64,000 bases of DNA, from positions 65,738 to 129,737 of the forward strand of contig JAZRJV010000038.1 in NCBI GenBank assembly GCA_045645985.1, read 5' to 3'. This document shows, piece after piece, positions 50,659 through 58,452 of the stretch. Numbering within the stretch: position 1 is the first letter of the stretch; the number at the start of each line of letters is the position of its first letter. A program made the translations under genes and the position numbers. The notes under the pieces are model-generated. The model did not search any database and was not told where the DNA came from. It was given only the letters and a program-made list of their open reading frames with translations. The DNA is from RGIG9060 sp045645985 (lineage in GTDB: Bacteria; Spirochaetota; Spirochaetia; Treponematales; Treponemataceae).

Positions 50659-52476
50659 TTATTCTGTTTTATAACCTGCAACTAAATTATTTAAATTTTC
50701 TGTTAAAGATAAATTTTGTGTTGCAGATTCAGAAGCGTTTTTTGCACAAGTTTTTATTTCATCCAAAGAAGAAACCATTAAGTGCGTATTTTTTAGAATA
50801 TCATCAGAAGACTTTCCTAAAGACAACATATTTTTAAAAACAGATTCTCCATTTTCATTCATTTCTTCTGAATCGCGCATAATTGACTGAGCAGAATTAT
50901 TTATCACATCAACCATTTCCATAACATGTCGAGAACCAATACTCTGTTCATTTATTCCATCTTGAATTTCTTGCAAAACATTTTCCATCAGGATAATTCT
51001 TTCACCCAAAGAATTAAATGTTTGTTCAGAAACTTTTGATGCATCCGCAATTCCTTGAATGGAATGATTTACTTTTTGTAAAAGTTCTTTTATTGCCTCT
51101 GTTTGTTTATTTGAAGTTTCTGCCAAGGCTTTAATTTCACCTGCAACAACACTAAATCCCGCACCAGCTTTTCCTGCATGAGCCGCTTCGATAGATGCAT
51201 TCATTGCAAGTAAATTAGTTTGCGCCGCAATATTAGTAATTGTTACATTTGCTTCTTGTAAGTTATTTGCTTCTTCTTCAACTTCATTTACTTTTTCTCT
51301 AACAAGATTTTGTAAACGAATTCCCTCTTTTGTTTCAGTTACAATTTTTTCGTAATCTTCTGCCATCATATTAACACTACGAGAAATTGATTCAATGTTA
51401 GAAGTAATTTCTTGAATAGAACTTGATGACTCTCTAATTGCAGAAGTTTGATTATTTAAATTTGAAGTAAGAGAATTTATTTTTTCTCTAAGATTGCTAA
51501 TATTACCAGAAGCTTGCATAGTTAAAATATTTTGCTTATCAGCTTGATTATCAATTCTATCAACTTCTTCTTTTATTGTATCAATTTGTGAAACAGTCGT
51601 TTCACTATTTGCGAAAAGATTTTCACTTTTATCTGACAAAGTAACTAAAGAAGATTTTACTAACGAAATCATTCTTTGTAATTTTTCAATTACAGAATTA
51701 CATGCGATTGATAATTCACCTAACTCATCTTCAGTTTTAGATTCAAGTCTTGCAGTTAAATCAGTTTCGCCATCAGCAATTTCTTTCATTGCGTCTGTAA
51801 CAGTTTTAAGTTTTTTGAAAAATGAAGATAGATAAAGAAAAGAAAAAATAGAAAAAACTAATAAAAAGAAAACTCCAAGGCAAATCATTATTGTCTGAAC
51901 TTTTTTTATTTCAGAAAGAAAATCAAACACTAAAAAATCACAAGCAACAATTCCAACCACAGAATCTTTTGAATTTAAAATTGGTCCATAAAAAGTGATA
52001 ATCCATCCCCACTCTTCTGTATAATACATTTTTGTTGCAATGTCTTTTTTTTCTCTAATACAGTTTTGGATAATTTCATAATCTTCAGAAACATCAACAA
52101 TAGTTCCCGGAGTTTCTAAATCTTCACTTGTTAAAACATCACTAGCATCAATTACATATTTAAAATTAGAATTTTGATAAGGAATCAATGTGTAAATATA
52201 TGAACAGTCTGAATTATTTTTTAAGGTAAAAAGATTATTGTAAGTTTCGTAATAAAAATCATTTAGGTCATAATAGTTTTTTGAAAAAGACTCAAATTTA
52301 TCTCCATCAATATAACTTTTAGATTTTTCAATTATAGAAAAACCTTGTTGATTAAAAATATTTTCTGCATTTTTTTTCATGGAATAAATTGCAAAATATG
52401 TAAGACAAATGCAAATCAAAACAATACAAGATGTAACAAAAAGTATCAATCGTGTTTTTTGGTTGATTGTTTTCAT
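50659..52476 (-). CDS. Methyl-accepting chemotaxis protein with periplasmic Cache-like sensor, 605 aa
   Basis: A classical receptor layout: transmembrane helix 1 (residues 8-30), a periplasmic domain (31-190) reading like a Cache/PDC sensor (for example FYGPILNSKDSVVGIVACDF near the end), transmembrane helix 2 (about 195-220), HAMP (220-275), and a cytoplasmic coiled coil. The signal hairpin is QTNLLAMNASIEAAHAGKAGAGF near residue 420. The ligand is unknown. AAAGAGGATTTT precedes the ATG at 52476. It is convergent with the serine hydrolase and divergent from the GH13 gene. Confidence 0.94.
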   Translation of the reverse strand: MKTINQKTRLILFVTSCIVLICICLTYFAIYSMKKNAENIFNQQGFSIIEKSKSYIDGDKFESFSKNYYDLNDFYYETYNNLFTLKNNSDCSYIYTLIPYQNSNFKYVIDASDVLTSEDLETPGTIVDVSEDYEIIQNCIREKKDIATKMYYTEEWGWIITFYGPILNSKDSVVGIVACDFLVFDFLSEIKKVQTIMICLGVFFLLVFSIFSFLYLSSFFKKLKTVTDAMKEIADGETDLTARLESKTEDELGELSIACNSVIEKLQRMISLVKSSLVTLSDKSENLFANSETTVSQIDTIKEEVDRIDNQADKQNILTMQASGNISNLREKINSLTSNLNNQTSAIRESSSSIQEITSNIESISRSVNMMAEDYEKIVTETKEGIRLQNLVREKVNEVEEEANNLQEANVTITNIAAQTNLLAMNASIEAAHAGKAGAGFSVVAGEIKALAETSNKQTEAIKELLQKVNHSIQGIADASKVSEQTFNSLGERIILMENVLQEIQDGINEQSIGSRHVMEMVDVINNSAQSIMRDSEEMNENGESVFKNMLSLGKSSDDILKNTHLMVSSLDEIKTCAKNASESATQNLSLTENLNNLVAGYKTE

Positions 52477-52584
52477 AAAATCCTCTTTTATTCTACTTTA
52501 ACTTACATTTTACACCACAATTATAAATAAAGCAAACTTTATATTTTTATTGTTAAATTTTTAATATAATGTTATCATTTTTAT

Positions 52585-54525
52585 ATGATGAATAATAATT
52601 GGTTAAAAAGCGTCTACAGTGACGGATCAAAATGGTTTGTTAGTAATCCACTTCCTAAAAAAGGTGAAAAAATTACTATTGCTTTGCAATTACAAGAAGA
52701 TTCGCCAGTAACATCAGTTTTCTTAAAAACAAAATTAAATGGTGTTGAATATTTATTTAAAATGGAAAAAGTTACTGATGAAAAAATTATTTCTAAAAAC
52801 ACAGCAAAGGGTTTAATCCGATACGAAACTTCTGTTCAAGTTTTTGAAAAAGAACTTAGATATCAATTTTATTTAGGTACAAAAGATTGTGTCTATTATT
52901 ATTCCGAAAATGGAATTACAACTTACACACAAAATGAAGCCTACGATTTTAGAATTTTAACAGATTATCAGCAACCAGAATGGGTAAAAAATGCTGTATT
53001 CTATCAAATTTTTCCAGATAGATTTTGCAACGGAAATCCAGATAATGATGTAAAAGATAACGAATATATTTTTGATGGTTATCCTGCAAAGCAAGTTAAA
53101 GAATGGGATTCAGTTCCAGAGCCTTACGAAAAAGCCCATTGTTTAGATTTTTACGGTGGCGACCTAGAAGGAATAAAACAAAAAATCCCTTACTTAAAAA
53201 AACTTGGAGTTACAGCCCTTTACTTAAATCCAATTTTTTACGGAGCAACTGTTCATAAATACGATTGTCTTGATTATTTCCAAGTTGATCCACATTTTGG
53301 TGGTGATAAAGCCTTAGCAGAACTTTGTACAGAACTTCACAAAAACGGAATGAAAATCATTCTTGATGTTTCAATAAATCACACAGGAATTGCTTGTAAA
53401 TGGTTTAATCGTGACGGAACTTTCTTTCCTAAAACACAAGGTGCTTTTAATAATCCAGATTCACCAGAAAGAGAATTTTATTTTTTCAAAGATGATAATT
53501 CTTACAAGGCTTGGTTTGATGTTACAACTTTGCCAACATTAAATTATACTTCAGAAAAATTACGAAATCGTCTTTACAGAGATTCTGATTCTCTTGTAAA
53601 AAAATGGTTAAAAGAACCTTACTGCACAGATGGATGGCGATTTGATGTTGCAGATACAATGGCAAGAAATAATGAACTTCAACTACATCACCAAGTTTGG
53701 CCAGAAATTAGAAAAAGCATCAAAGAAGAAAATCCACAAGCCTACATTTTGGCAGAAGACTGGAGTGATTGTACAGATTTCTTAAATGGTGATGAATGGG
53801 ATTCTGCAATGAATTATATTGGTTCATTACGCCCTATCCGACAATTCTTTGGTGAAAATGATATTTTAAATATGCGAAAAGATGAACTTAGAAATATCAA
53901 ATACAAAATGACAGCAAAAGATTTATCTGGAAGAATTTGCGGATTTTTGAATAGACTTCCATTTGCAATTAGACAAGTTCAATTTAACCTTTTAGGCAGT
54001 CATGATTATCCTCGTCTTCATAATAATCCTGAAGTTTCAAAAGATGCATATATTGGTGCTGTGATTATGAACTTCACTCTCCCTGGTTGTGCAAATCTTT
54101 ATTATGGTGATGAAGCCGAAATCGACGGAACAGCTCCTGCTATGGAAGGATGTCGCTATCCAATGCCTTGGAAAAAAGATATTGAATCAACTGATGCTTA
54201 CAAGATGTATTCAAATCTCATAAAAATAAAAACAACTTCACCAGCTTTTGCTGACGGAGGTTTCAAAGTTCTTTGGGACGAAGGCTATGTTTTCGCCTTT
54301 GCAAGATTTACACCAGAAGAAGTTTACCTCACAGTTTGTTCTTCTGACAAAAATGAAAGCCAAGTGATTTTGCCAGTTGATATTTTTGGAAGTGATTTTG
54401 CCACAATGAAACTTCCAGAAAAAGATGTTTTAGGAAATTCACTTGATGGAGAAATAAAAAACGGAAACTTGCATTTAAAAGTTCCAGCTGAAAAATCATA
54501 TTTGATAAAATTATCGTTGAACTAA
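52585..54525 (+). CDS. Glycoside hydrolase family 13, neopullulanase/cyclomaltodextrinase-like, 646 aa
   Basis: An alpha-glucan-acting enzyme of GH13. The N-terminal domain (residues 1-125) is beta-sandwich-like. The barrel has DVSINHTG near 270 and the catalytic residues Asp354 (WRFDVADTM), Glu391 (LAEDW) and Asp474 (GSHDYPRL). YGGDLEGIKQKIPYLKKLG near 190 is typical of cyclomaltodextrinases and neopullulanases. No signal peptide is present, so it acts on imported maltodextrins in the cytosol. TATAAT at 52565-52570 gives a short leader; no clear Shine-Dalgarno. Confidence 0.92.
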   Translation: MMNNNWLKSVYSDGSKWFVSNPLPKKGEKITIALQLQEDSPVTSVFLKTKLNGVEYLFKMEKVTDEKIISKNTAKGLIRYETSVQVFEKELRYQFYLGTKDCVYYYSENGITTYTQNEAYDFRILTDYQQPEWVKNAVFYQIFPDRFCNGNPDNDVKDNEYIFDGYPAKQVKEWDSVPEPYEKAHCLDFYGGDLEGIKQKIPYLKKLGVTALYLNPIFYGATVHKYDCLDYFQVDPHFGGDKALAELCTELHKNGMKIILDVSINHTGIACKWFNRDGTFFPKTQGAFNNPDSPEREFYFFKDDNSYKAWFDVTTLPTLNYTSEKLRNRLYRDSDSLVKKWLKEPYCTDGWRFDVADTMARNNELQLHHQVWPEIRKSIKEENPQAYILAEDWSDCTDFLNGDEWDSAMNYIGSLRPIRQFFGENDILNMRKDELRNIKYKMTAKDLSGRICGFLNRLPFAIRQVQFNLLGSHDYPRLHNNPEVSKDAYIGAVIMNFTLPGCANLYYGDEAEIDGTAPAMEGCRYPMPWKKDIESTDAYKMYSNLIKIKTTSPAFADGGFKVLWDEGYVFAFARFTPEEVYLTVCSSDKNESQVILPVDIFGSDFATMKLPEKDVLGNSLDGEIKNGNLHLKVPAEKSYLIKLSLN

Positions 54526-54543
54526 CTCCACAAAACAAAAAAA

Positions 54544-54574
54544 GGTCTATCTAACAAAACTTGCTAGATAGACC
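54544..54574 (+). terminator. Hairpin terminator after the GH13 gene
   Basis: GGTCTATCTA and TAGATAGACC form a 10-bp stem around an 11-nt loop. No long T-run follows, so efficiency is uncertain; a second A/T-rich stem with GCTTTTTTTG follows near 54615-54650. Confidence 0.55.
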
Positions 54575-54685
54575 CTACGAGGAGTTGTATTTTTGTAGTA
54601 GTTTTTATGAAAAGCTACGCACAAATGGTGCTTCGCTTTTTTTGTTTACATAAAATAAACAATCGCCAAGGAAGTTGGTTACAAT

Positions 54686-54817
54686 TTATTGTGGAACAAA
54701 TTCAGATTTTGAAGCACCGCAAAGTGGACAAATCCAATCTTCTGGTAAATCTTTGAATGGAATTTCTTCTACTTCATCATCATAAACATAACCGCATAAA
54801 GTACATACATATTTCAT
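54686..54817 (-). CDS. Rubredoxin, unusually short (43 aa)
   Basis: An electron-transfer protein with one iron bound by four cysteines: CTLCG (Cys5, Cys8) and CPLCG (Cys30, Cys33). The sequence ends DWICPLCGASKSEFVPQ, the standard rubredoxin C-terminal part. Usual rubredoxins have about 52 residues; here the loop between the two Cys pairs is about nine residues shorter (YVYDDEVEEIPFKDLPED). Short rubredoxins of about 45 aa are known, for example in Desulfovibrio desulfuricans. It probably feeds electrons to oxygen- or peroxide-detoxifying enzymes. The start is ATG 54817 with TTGGAGG upstream; a truncated hairpin repeat lies just before it. Confidence 0.93.
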   Translation of the reverse strand: MKYVCTLCGYVYDDEVEEIPFKDLPEDWICPLCGASKSEFVPQ

Positions 54818-54837
54818 ATTATCCTCCAATAAAAAGA

Positions 54838-54898
54838 GAAGTTTGCAACGCAAACCTTAGATAAAAACTTCTACGCTTAATTCAGGAAAAGTTTTTAT
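54838..54898 (-). repeat. Truncated hairpin leader repeat upstream of rubredoxin
   Basis: In transcript sense two modules are seen: ATAAAAACTT / AAGTTTTTAT with loop TTCCTGAATTAAGCGTAG, and GGTTTGC-gtt-GCAAACTTC. They match hairpins D and C of the 48.7-kb repeats, including the order and the adjoining TATCTAA. The other two hairpins are missing, and TTTTTATTGGAGG follows directly as the ribosome binding site. Confidence 0.75.
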
Positions 54899-54996
54899 AT
54901 TTCTTTACTTTAATTATAATACATAAATCTAAAAAATCAAATTTTTCTTAAGTTTTTTATATTTTCTTAATGTAAATTTTCGTATATATTAAAAAT

Positions 54997-56544
54997 ATGG
55001 AAACTATAAAAACTTGCTCAGGTGAAAAAATATCTTCAGTTTCAGACTGGGTTAAAAATCAAATAAAACAAGAAGAAATCGATAAATATCTTGAAAATAA
55101 TCACGATTTTATTGACGATGCAAAAATTAAACAAACACTTAACGACAATCAAAAAGTTTCAAAAGAAAGAATCCGCGGAATTTTAGAAAAGGCACACGAA
55201 ATCAATCTTATGGATGATGCAGATGTTGCGGCTTTGGTAAATGTAACTGATCCAGATTTACGGCAGGAAGTTTTTCAGGCTGCCGAAGAAATCAAAAAAC
55301 AAGTTTACGATAACAGAATCGTAACTTTTGCACCTTTGTATTTAAGTAGCAAATGCGTAAACGGTTGTAGATATTGTGGCTTCCGAGAAGACAACGGAAT
55401 GCAAGTTCGCCGAGTTTTATCCCAAGAAGAAGTTGAAGCAGAAACTCATGTTTTAGCATCTAAAATTGGTCATAAACGACTTGTAATTGTTTTTGGTGAA
55501 CATCCTGATTCAGCAGTTGATTATATCGCCGATACAATGAAAACAGTTTATTCAGTTCACGATAAAGTTCGTAACGGTGTTGGTGAAATTCGACGAGTAA
55601 ATGTAAATGCCGCTCCAATGTCAATTGCCGACATGAAAAAACTTTATAATTCTGGAATCGGAACTTTTCAGGTTTTCCAAGAAACTTACGACCACGAAAT
55701 TTATCGACAAATGCATCCAGCAAACACTTTAAAAGGAAATTACGGTTGGCGACTCTACTCTCTTCATCGTGCAATGGAAGCGGGAATTGATGATGTTGCA
55801 ATCGGAACTTTGTTTGGTCTTGCAGATTGGAAGTTTGATGTAATGGGAATGGTTGCTCATGCTCGAGATTTGGAAAAACGATTTGGACTTGGTCCACATA
55901 CAATTTCAGTTCCTCGTTTGGAACCTGCTATTGGTACAGATTTTTCATTTATCAAAAACTGGGTAAGCGACGAAGATTTTAGATACATCGTTGCAGTTTT
56001 GCGAGTTGCAATTCCTTATGCTGGACTTATCGTTACAAATCGTGAAAAACCTGAAATGATAAAATCACTTATCGATATTATCACACAGCGAGATGCAGAT
56101 TCTCGTATCGGAATTGGTGCTTATTCATCAGCATACAAAGCTGGAAAACTTGGTAAAGATGAACAACTTTTAGATAAAGCCCAATTTGAACTTGGCGACA
56201 CACGAAGCCTTGATGCAATTATTAGAGAACTTGCAGAAACAGGACACATCGTTTCATTCTGTACCGCAGGATACCGTTGTGGTAGAACTGGTAAAAAAAT
56301 TATGGGACTTTTGAAAAGCGGACAAGAAGGTTGTTTCTGTAAATTAAATGCAGTTTTAACTTTCCAAGAATGGCTTGAAGATTTTGCTTCTGAAGAAACT
56401 AGAAAAATCGGAATGGAAATTATCAATAAAGAAATTTTAGAAATCAAAAATCGTGTTCCTAAAGATTTCTCTCAGCCAATTTTTGATTCTTTTATAAAAT
56501 CTTATGATAATATTTGTAAAGGAAACAGAGATTTATATTTTTAA
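54997..56544 (+). CDS. hydG: [FeFe]-hydrogenase maturase HydG, radical SAM (ThiH family), 515 aa
   Basis: HydG cleaves tyrosine to make CO and cyanide ligands for the [FeFe]-hydrogenase H-cluster. The radical SAM motif is Cys120-x3-Cys124-x2-Cys127 (CVNGCRYC). The ending CKGNRDLYF and the overall length match HydG. In the usual C-terminal motif CX2CX22C, the first and third Cys are here (Cys422, Cys448), but the second position is Gly425 (CTAGYRC), with extra Cys at 428 and 446. This is a real change in the ligands of the second Fe-S cluster. TATATT ends 6 nt before the ATG and there is no Shine-Dalgarno. HydE and HydF are not in this window. Confidence 0.9.
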   Translation: METIKTCSGEKISSVSDWVKNQIKQEEIDKYLENNHDFIDDAKIKQTLNDNQKVSKERIRGILEKAHEINLMDDADVAALVNVTDPDLRQEVFQAAEEIKKQVYDNRIVTFAPLYLSSKCVNGCRYCGFREDNGMQVRRVLSQEEVEAETHVLASKIGHKRLVIVFGEHPDSAVDYIADTMKTVYSVHDKVRNGVGEIRRVNVNAAPMSIADMKKLYNSGIGTFQVFQETYDHEIYRQMHPANTLKGNYGWRLYSLHRAMEAGIDDVAIGTLFGLADWKFDVMGMVAHARDLEKRFGLGPHTISVPRLEPAIGTDFSFIKNWVSDEDFRYIVAVLRVAIPYAGLIVTNREKPEMIKSLIDIITQRDADSRIGIGAYSSAYKAGKLGKDEQLLDKAQFELGDTRSLDAIIRELAETGHIVSFCTAGYRCGRTGKKIMGLLKSGQEGCFCKLNAVLTFQEWLEDFASEETRKIGMEIINKEILEIKNRVPKDFSQPIFDSFIKSYDNICKGNRDLYF

Positions 56545-56580
56545 TAAATTTTTTGTAAATTAATTTTTGCATAAAATGAC

Positions 56581-56629
56581 AAAGCGACAAATGAAGTATT
56601 TTTTAATTTCTTCAGTTGTCGCTTTTTTT
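56581..56629. terminator. Bidirectional terminator between hydG and the lipocalin gene
   Basis: AAAGCGACAA (56581-56590) and TTGTCGCTTT (56616-56625) pair, with TGAAG / CTTCA extending the stem, and a T-run follows. Confidence 0.8.
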
Positions 56630-56644
56630 ATTTAGAAAAATTTA

Positions 56645-57184
56645 TTAGTTATTTTGATTTACCCAATACAATTTAGATACATCATATCCGTAGCTTCTTG
56701 CAATGTCTAAAAATTTTGTCTTAACATCTTCTGGAATAGTTTTTGTACGACTTAAAATCCAAAGATAATCTGTAGTTCCACCTGAAACCAAAGAATATGT
56801 ATATTCAGAATCTAAAGCTAAAATTGTGTAGTCTCCATAGAAAGGACCAAAGAAAGAAACTTTTAATTCTCCAACATCTTTTGCACCACGAAACTTTGCT
56901 TTTCCAATGGAAGTTTTCCATTTTCCTTTTGTAACATCATATCCGCTATTTTCTACACGAACCGAACCATCTTCATTTAATGAATAAAAAGCTTGAGTTT
57001 TATCCATATCTTTTTCAAACCAAGAATCATATCTTGCAATTTCATACCATTTGCCAAGATATTTACTTACATCAAAATTTGTAACTCCTGAAGCATTCTG
57101 CAATTTTGTTCCACAAGAAAGAAAACTTGTAACCGCAAAAAACATAAGCACTCCTAGTATACTATGTTTAACATAGTTTTTCAT
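56645..57184 (-). CDS. blc: Lipocalin lipoprotein, Blc family, 179 aa
   Basis: A signal sequence with lipobox FLSC (Cys24) indicates a lipoprotein. The lipocalin signature appears: KYLGKWYEIARYDSWFE near residue 41-57 (GxW) and DYLWILSRTKTIPED near 138-152. Blc-type proteins bind lipids or hydrophobic molecules in the envelope and respond to membrane damage in other bacteria. AAAGGATG overlaps the start region with GAGG just upstream. The gene is preceded by a hairpin that looks like a worn member of the leader-repeat family. Confidence 0.92.
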   Translation of the reverse strand: MKNYVKHSILGVLMFFAVTSFLSCGTKLQNASGVTNFDVSKYLGKWYEIARYDSWFEKDMDKTQAFYSLNEDGSVRVENSGYDVTKGKWKTSIGKAKFRGAKDVGELKVSFFGPFYGDYTILALDSEYTYSLVSGGTTDYLWILSRTKTIPEDVKTKFLDIARSYGYDVSKLYWVNQNN

Positions 57185-57199
57185 CCTTTACCTCTTTGT

Positions 57200-57235
57200 A
57201 AAAAAATTAGTTTGTAACACAAACTTGATATAAAC
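57200..57235 (-). repeat. Degenerate hairpin leader repeat before the lipocalin gene
   Basis: In transcript sense GTTTATATC-AAGTTTGTGTTACAAACT precedes TTTTTTT and GAGG. It matches GTTTTTATC-TAAAGTTTGCGTTGCAAACTTT of the other copies, with C to T and G to A on opposite stem sides so that pairing is kept. Confidence 0.55.
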
Positions 57236-57340
57236 ATAATTCATAAAATTTTGCATTGCAAATTCAAAAATTTAAACTAGTCAAATATAAAATACTGTAT
57301 TATATTTAAATAAGAGAATAAATTACATGGAGGGAATTTT

Positions 57341-57643
57341 ATGTTAACAATAACTAAAGATAACTTTGAACAAGAAGTTTTAAAATCTGACAAAAAGGTT
57401 CTTGTGGACTTTTGGGCTAGTTGGTGTGGACCATGCAGAATGTTAAGTCCAGTAATAGACGAAATTGCAAAGGAAACAGACAAGGTAAAAGTTGGAAAAG
57501 TAAATGTTGATGAAGAAAGTGAACTTGCAACTCAGTTTGCAGTAATGAGTATTCCAACTCTAATTCTTTTTGAAAATGGAAAACCCGTAAAACAAATGGT
57601 TGGAGCACAACCTAAAAGTGTAATTTTAAGCATGATTGAATAA
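57341..57643 (+). CDS. trxA: Thioredoxin, 100 aa
   Basis: A protein-disulfide reductase. The active site WCGPC covers residues 28-32 (Cys29, Cys32), in the context DFWASWCGPCRML, and the cis-Pro lies in MSIPTLILF near residue 70. The length is slightly short but complete. ATGGAGGGAA is an excellent ribosome binding site. It is followed by a strong terminator, so it is monocistronic. Confidence 0.97.
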   Translation: MLTITKDNFEQEVLKSDKKVLVDFWASWCGPCRMLSPVIDEIAKETDKVKVGKVNVDEESELATQFAVMSIPTLILFENGKPVKQMVGAQPKSVILSMIE

Positions 57644-57702
57644 TCAATAAATTACAAATCTTACACTTATAATTGAAATTATATCGATAAAAGATTATTA
57701 TG

Positions 57703-57745
57703 TCAGATGAAGATTCTTTTTTAAGAGTTTTCATCTGATTTTTTT
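57703..57745 (+). terminator. Rho-independent terminator after thioredoxin
   Basis: TCAGATGAA (57703-57711) and TTCATCTGA (57730-57738) form a stem followed by TTTTTTT. Confidence 0.85.
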
Positions 57746-57791
57746 GTTTTAAAAGATAAAATCGAATTTATATAAAGGAGGATTAACTTTT

Positions 57792-58451
57792 TTGAAAAAC
57801 AATGAAATTATTCATCATAGAATTTCTTTTGAAGATTTACAAATCAAAACAAATGAAATTTTTAGATATTTAGGTTATCCTCTTTCAAAAATTAATGAAC
57901 TTACAGAATCAAGTATTGAAATGCAAATGATTCAAGAAAGTATTTTGATGATGAAAAAAAATATTCAGCCACAAGGTGTTTATCAAAAATTTCTTATCAC
58001 TTCTTCCGAAAAAGAAAAATCAGAAAATATAATTAAGTTTGCAGACGCAAGTATTCAAAGTAAAGACCTTTCAAAAAATTTATCCAATTGTGAAAGTGTA
58101 ATTATTTTTGCAATCACAATCGGAAGTGGCGCTGATTTACTAATCAAAAAATATTCAAAAATAAATCCAGCACTTGCAACAATTTTACAAGCAACTGGTT
58201 CAATGTTAGTTGAATCTTATGCAGATAAATTAAACGAACTTATAAATAATGAAGCAAAACAAATTGGCTATAAAACTCATCCAAGATTTAGTCCAGGATA
58301 TGGAGATTTATCTTTGTTAAATCAAAATATATTTTTTAGATTACTTAATTGTACTCAAAAAATCGGACTTACTCTCATGGACAGTTTTATTATGGCTCCA
58401 GAAAAATCAATAACAGCTTTTATCGGTTTAGAAAAAGAAGAGGAAAACTAA
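57792..58451 (+). CDS. Methionine synthase activation domain as a separate protein, 219 aa
   Basis: This is the reactivation domain that binds SAM and re-methylates cobalamin in MetH, here as its own protein. The hallmark RFSPGYGDL is at about residues 166-174, and IGLTLMDSFIMAPEKSITAFIGL near 193-215 matches the family end. The start is TTG 57792 with AAGGAGG 10 nt upstream; no ATG fits better. metH begins one base after its stop, so both are cotranslated. In most bacteria this domain is fused to the MetH C-terminus. Confidence 0.88.
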   Translation: MKNNEIIHHRISFEDLQIKTNEIFRYLGYPLSKINELTESSIEMQMIQESILMMKKNIQPQGVYQKFLITSSEKEKSENIIKFADASIQSKDLSKNLSNCESVIIFAITIGSGADLLIKKYSKINPALATILQATGSMLVESYADKLNELINNEAKQIGYKTHPRFSPGYGDLSLLNQNIFFRLLNCTQKIGLTLMDSFIMAPEKSITAFIGLEKEEEN

Positions 58452-58452
58452 A

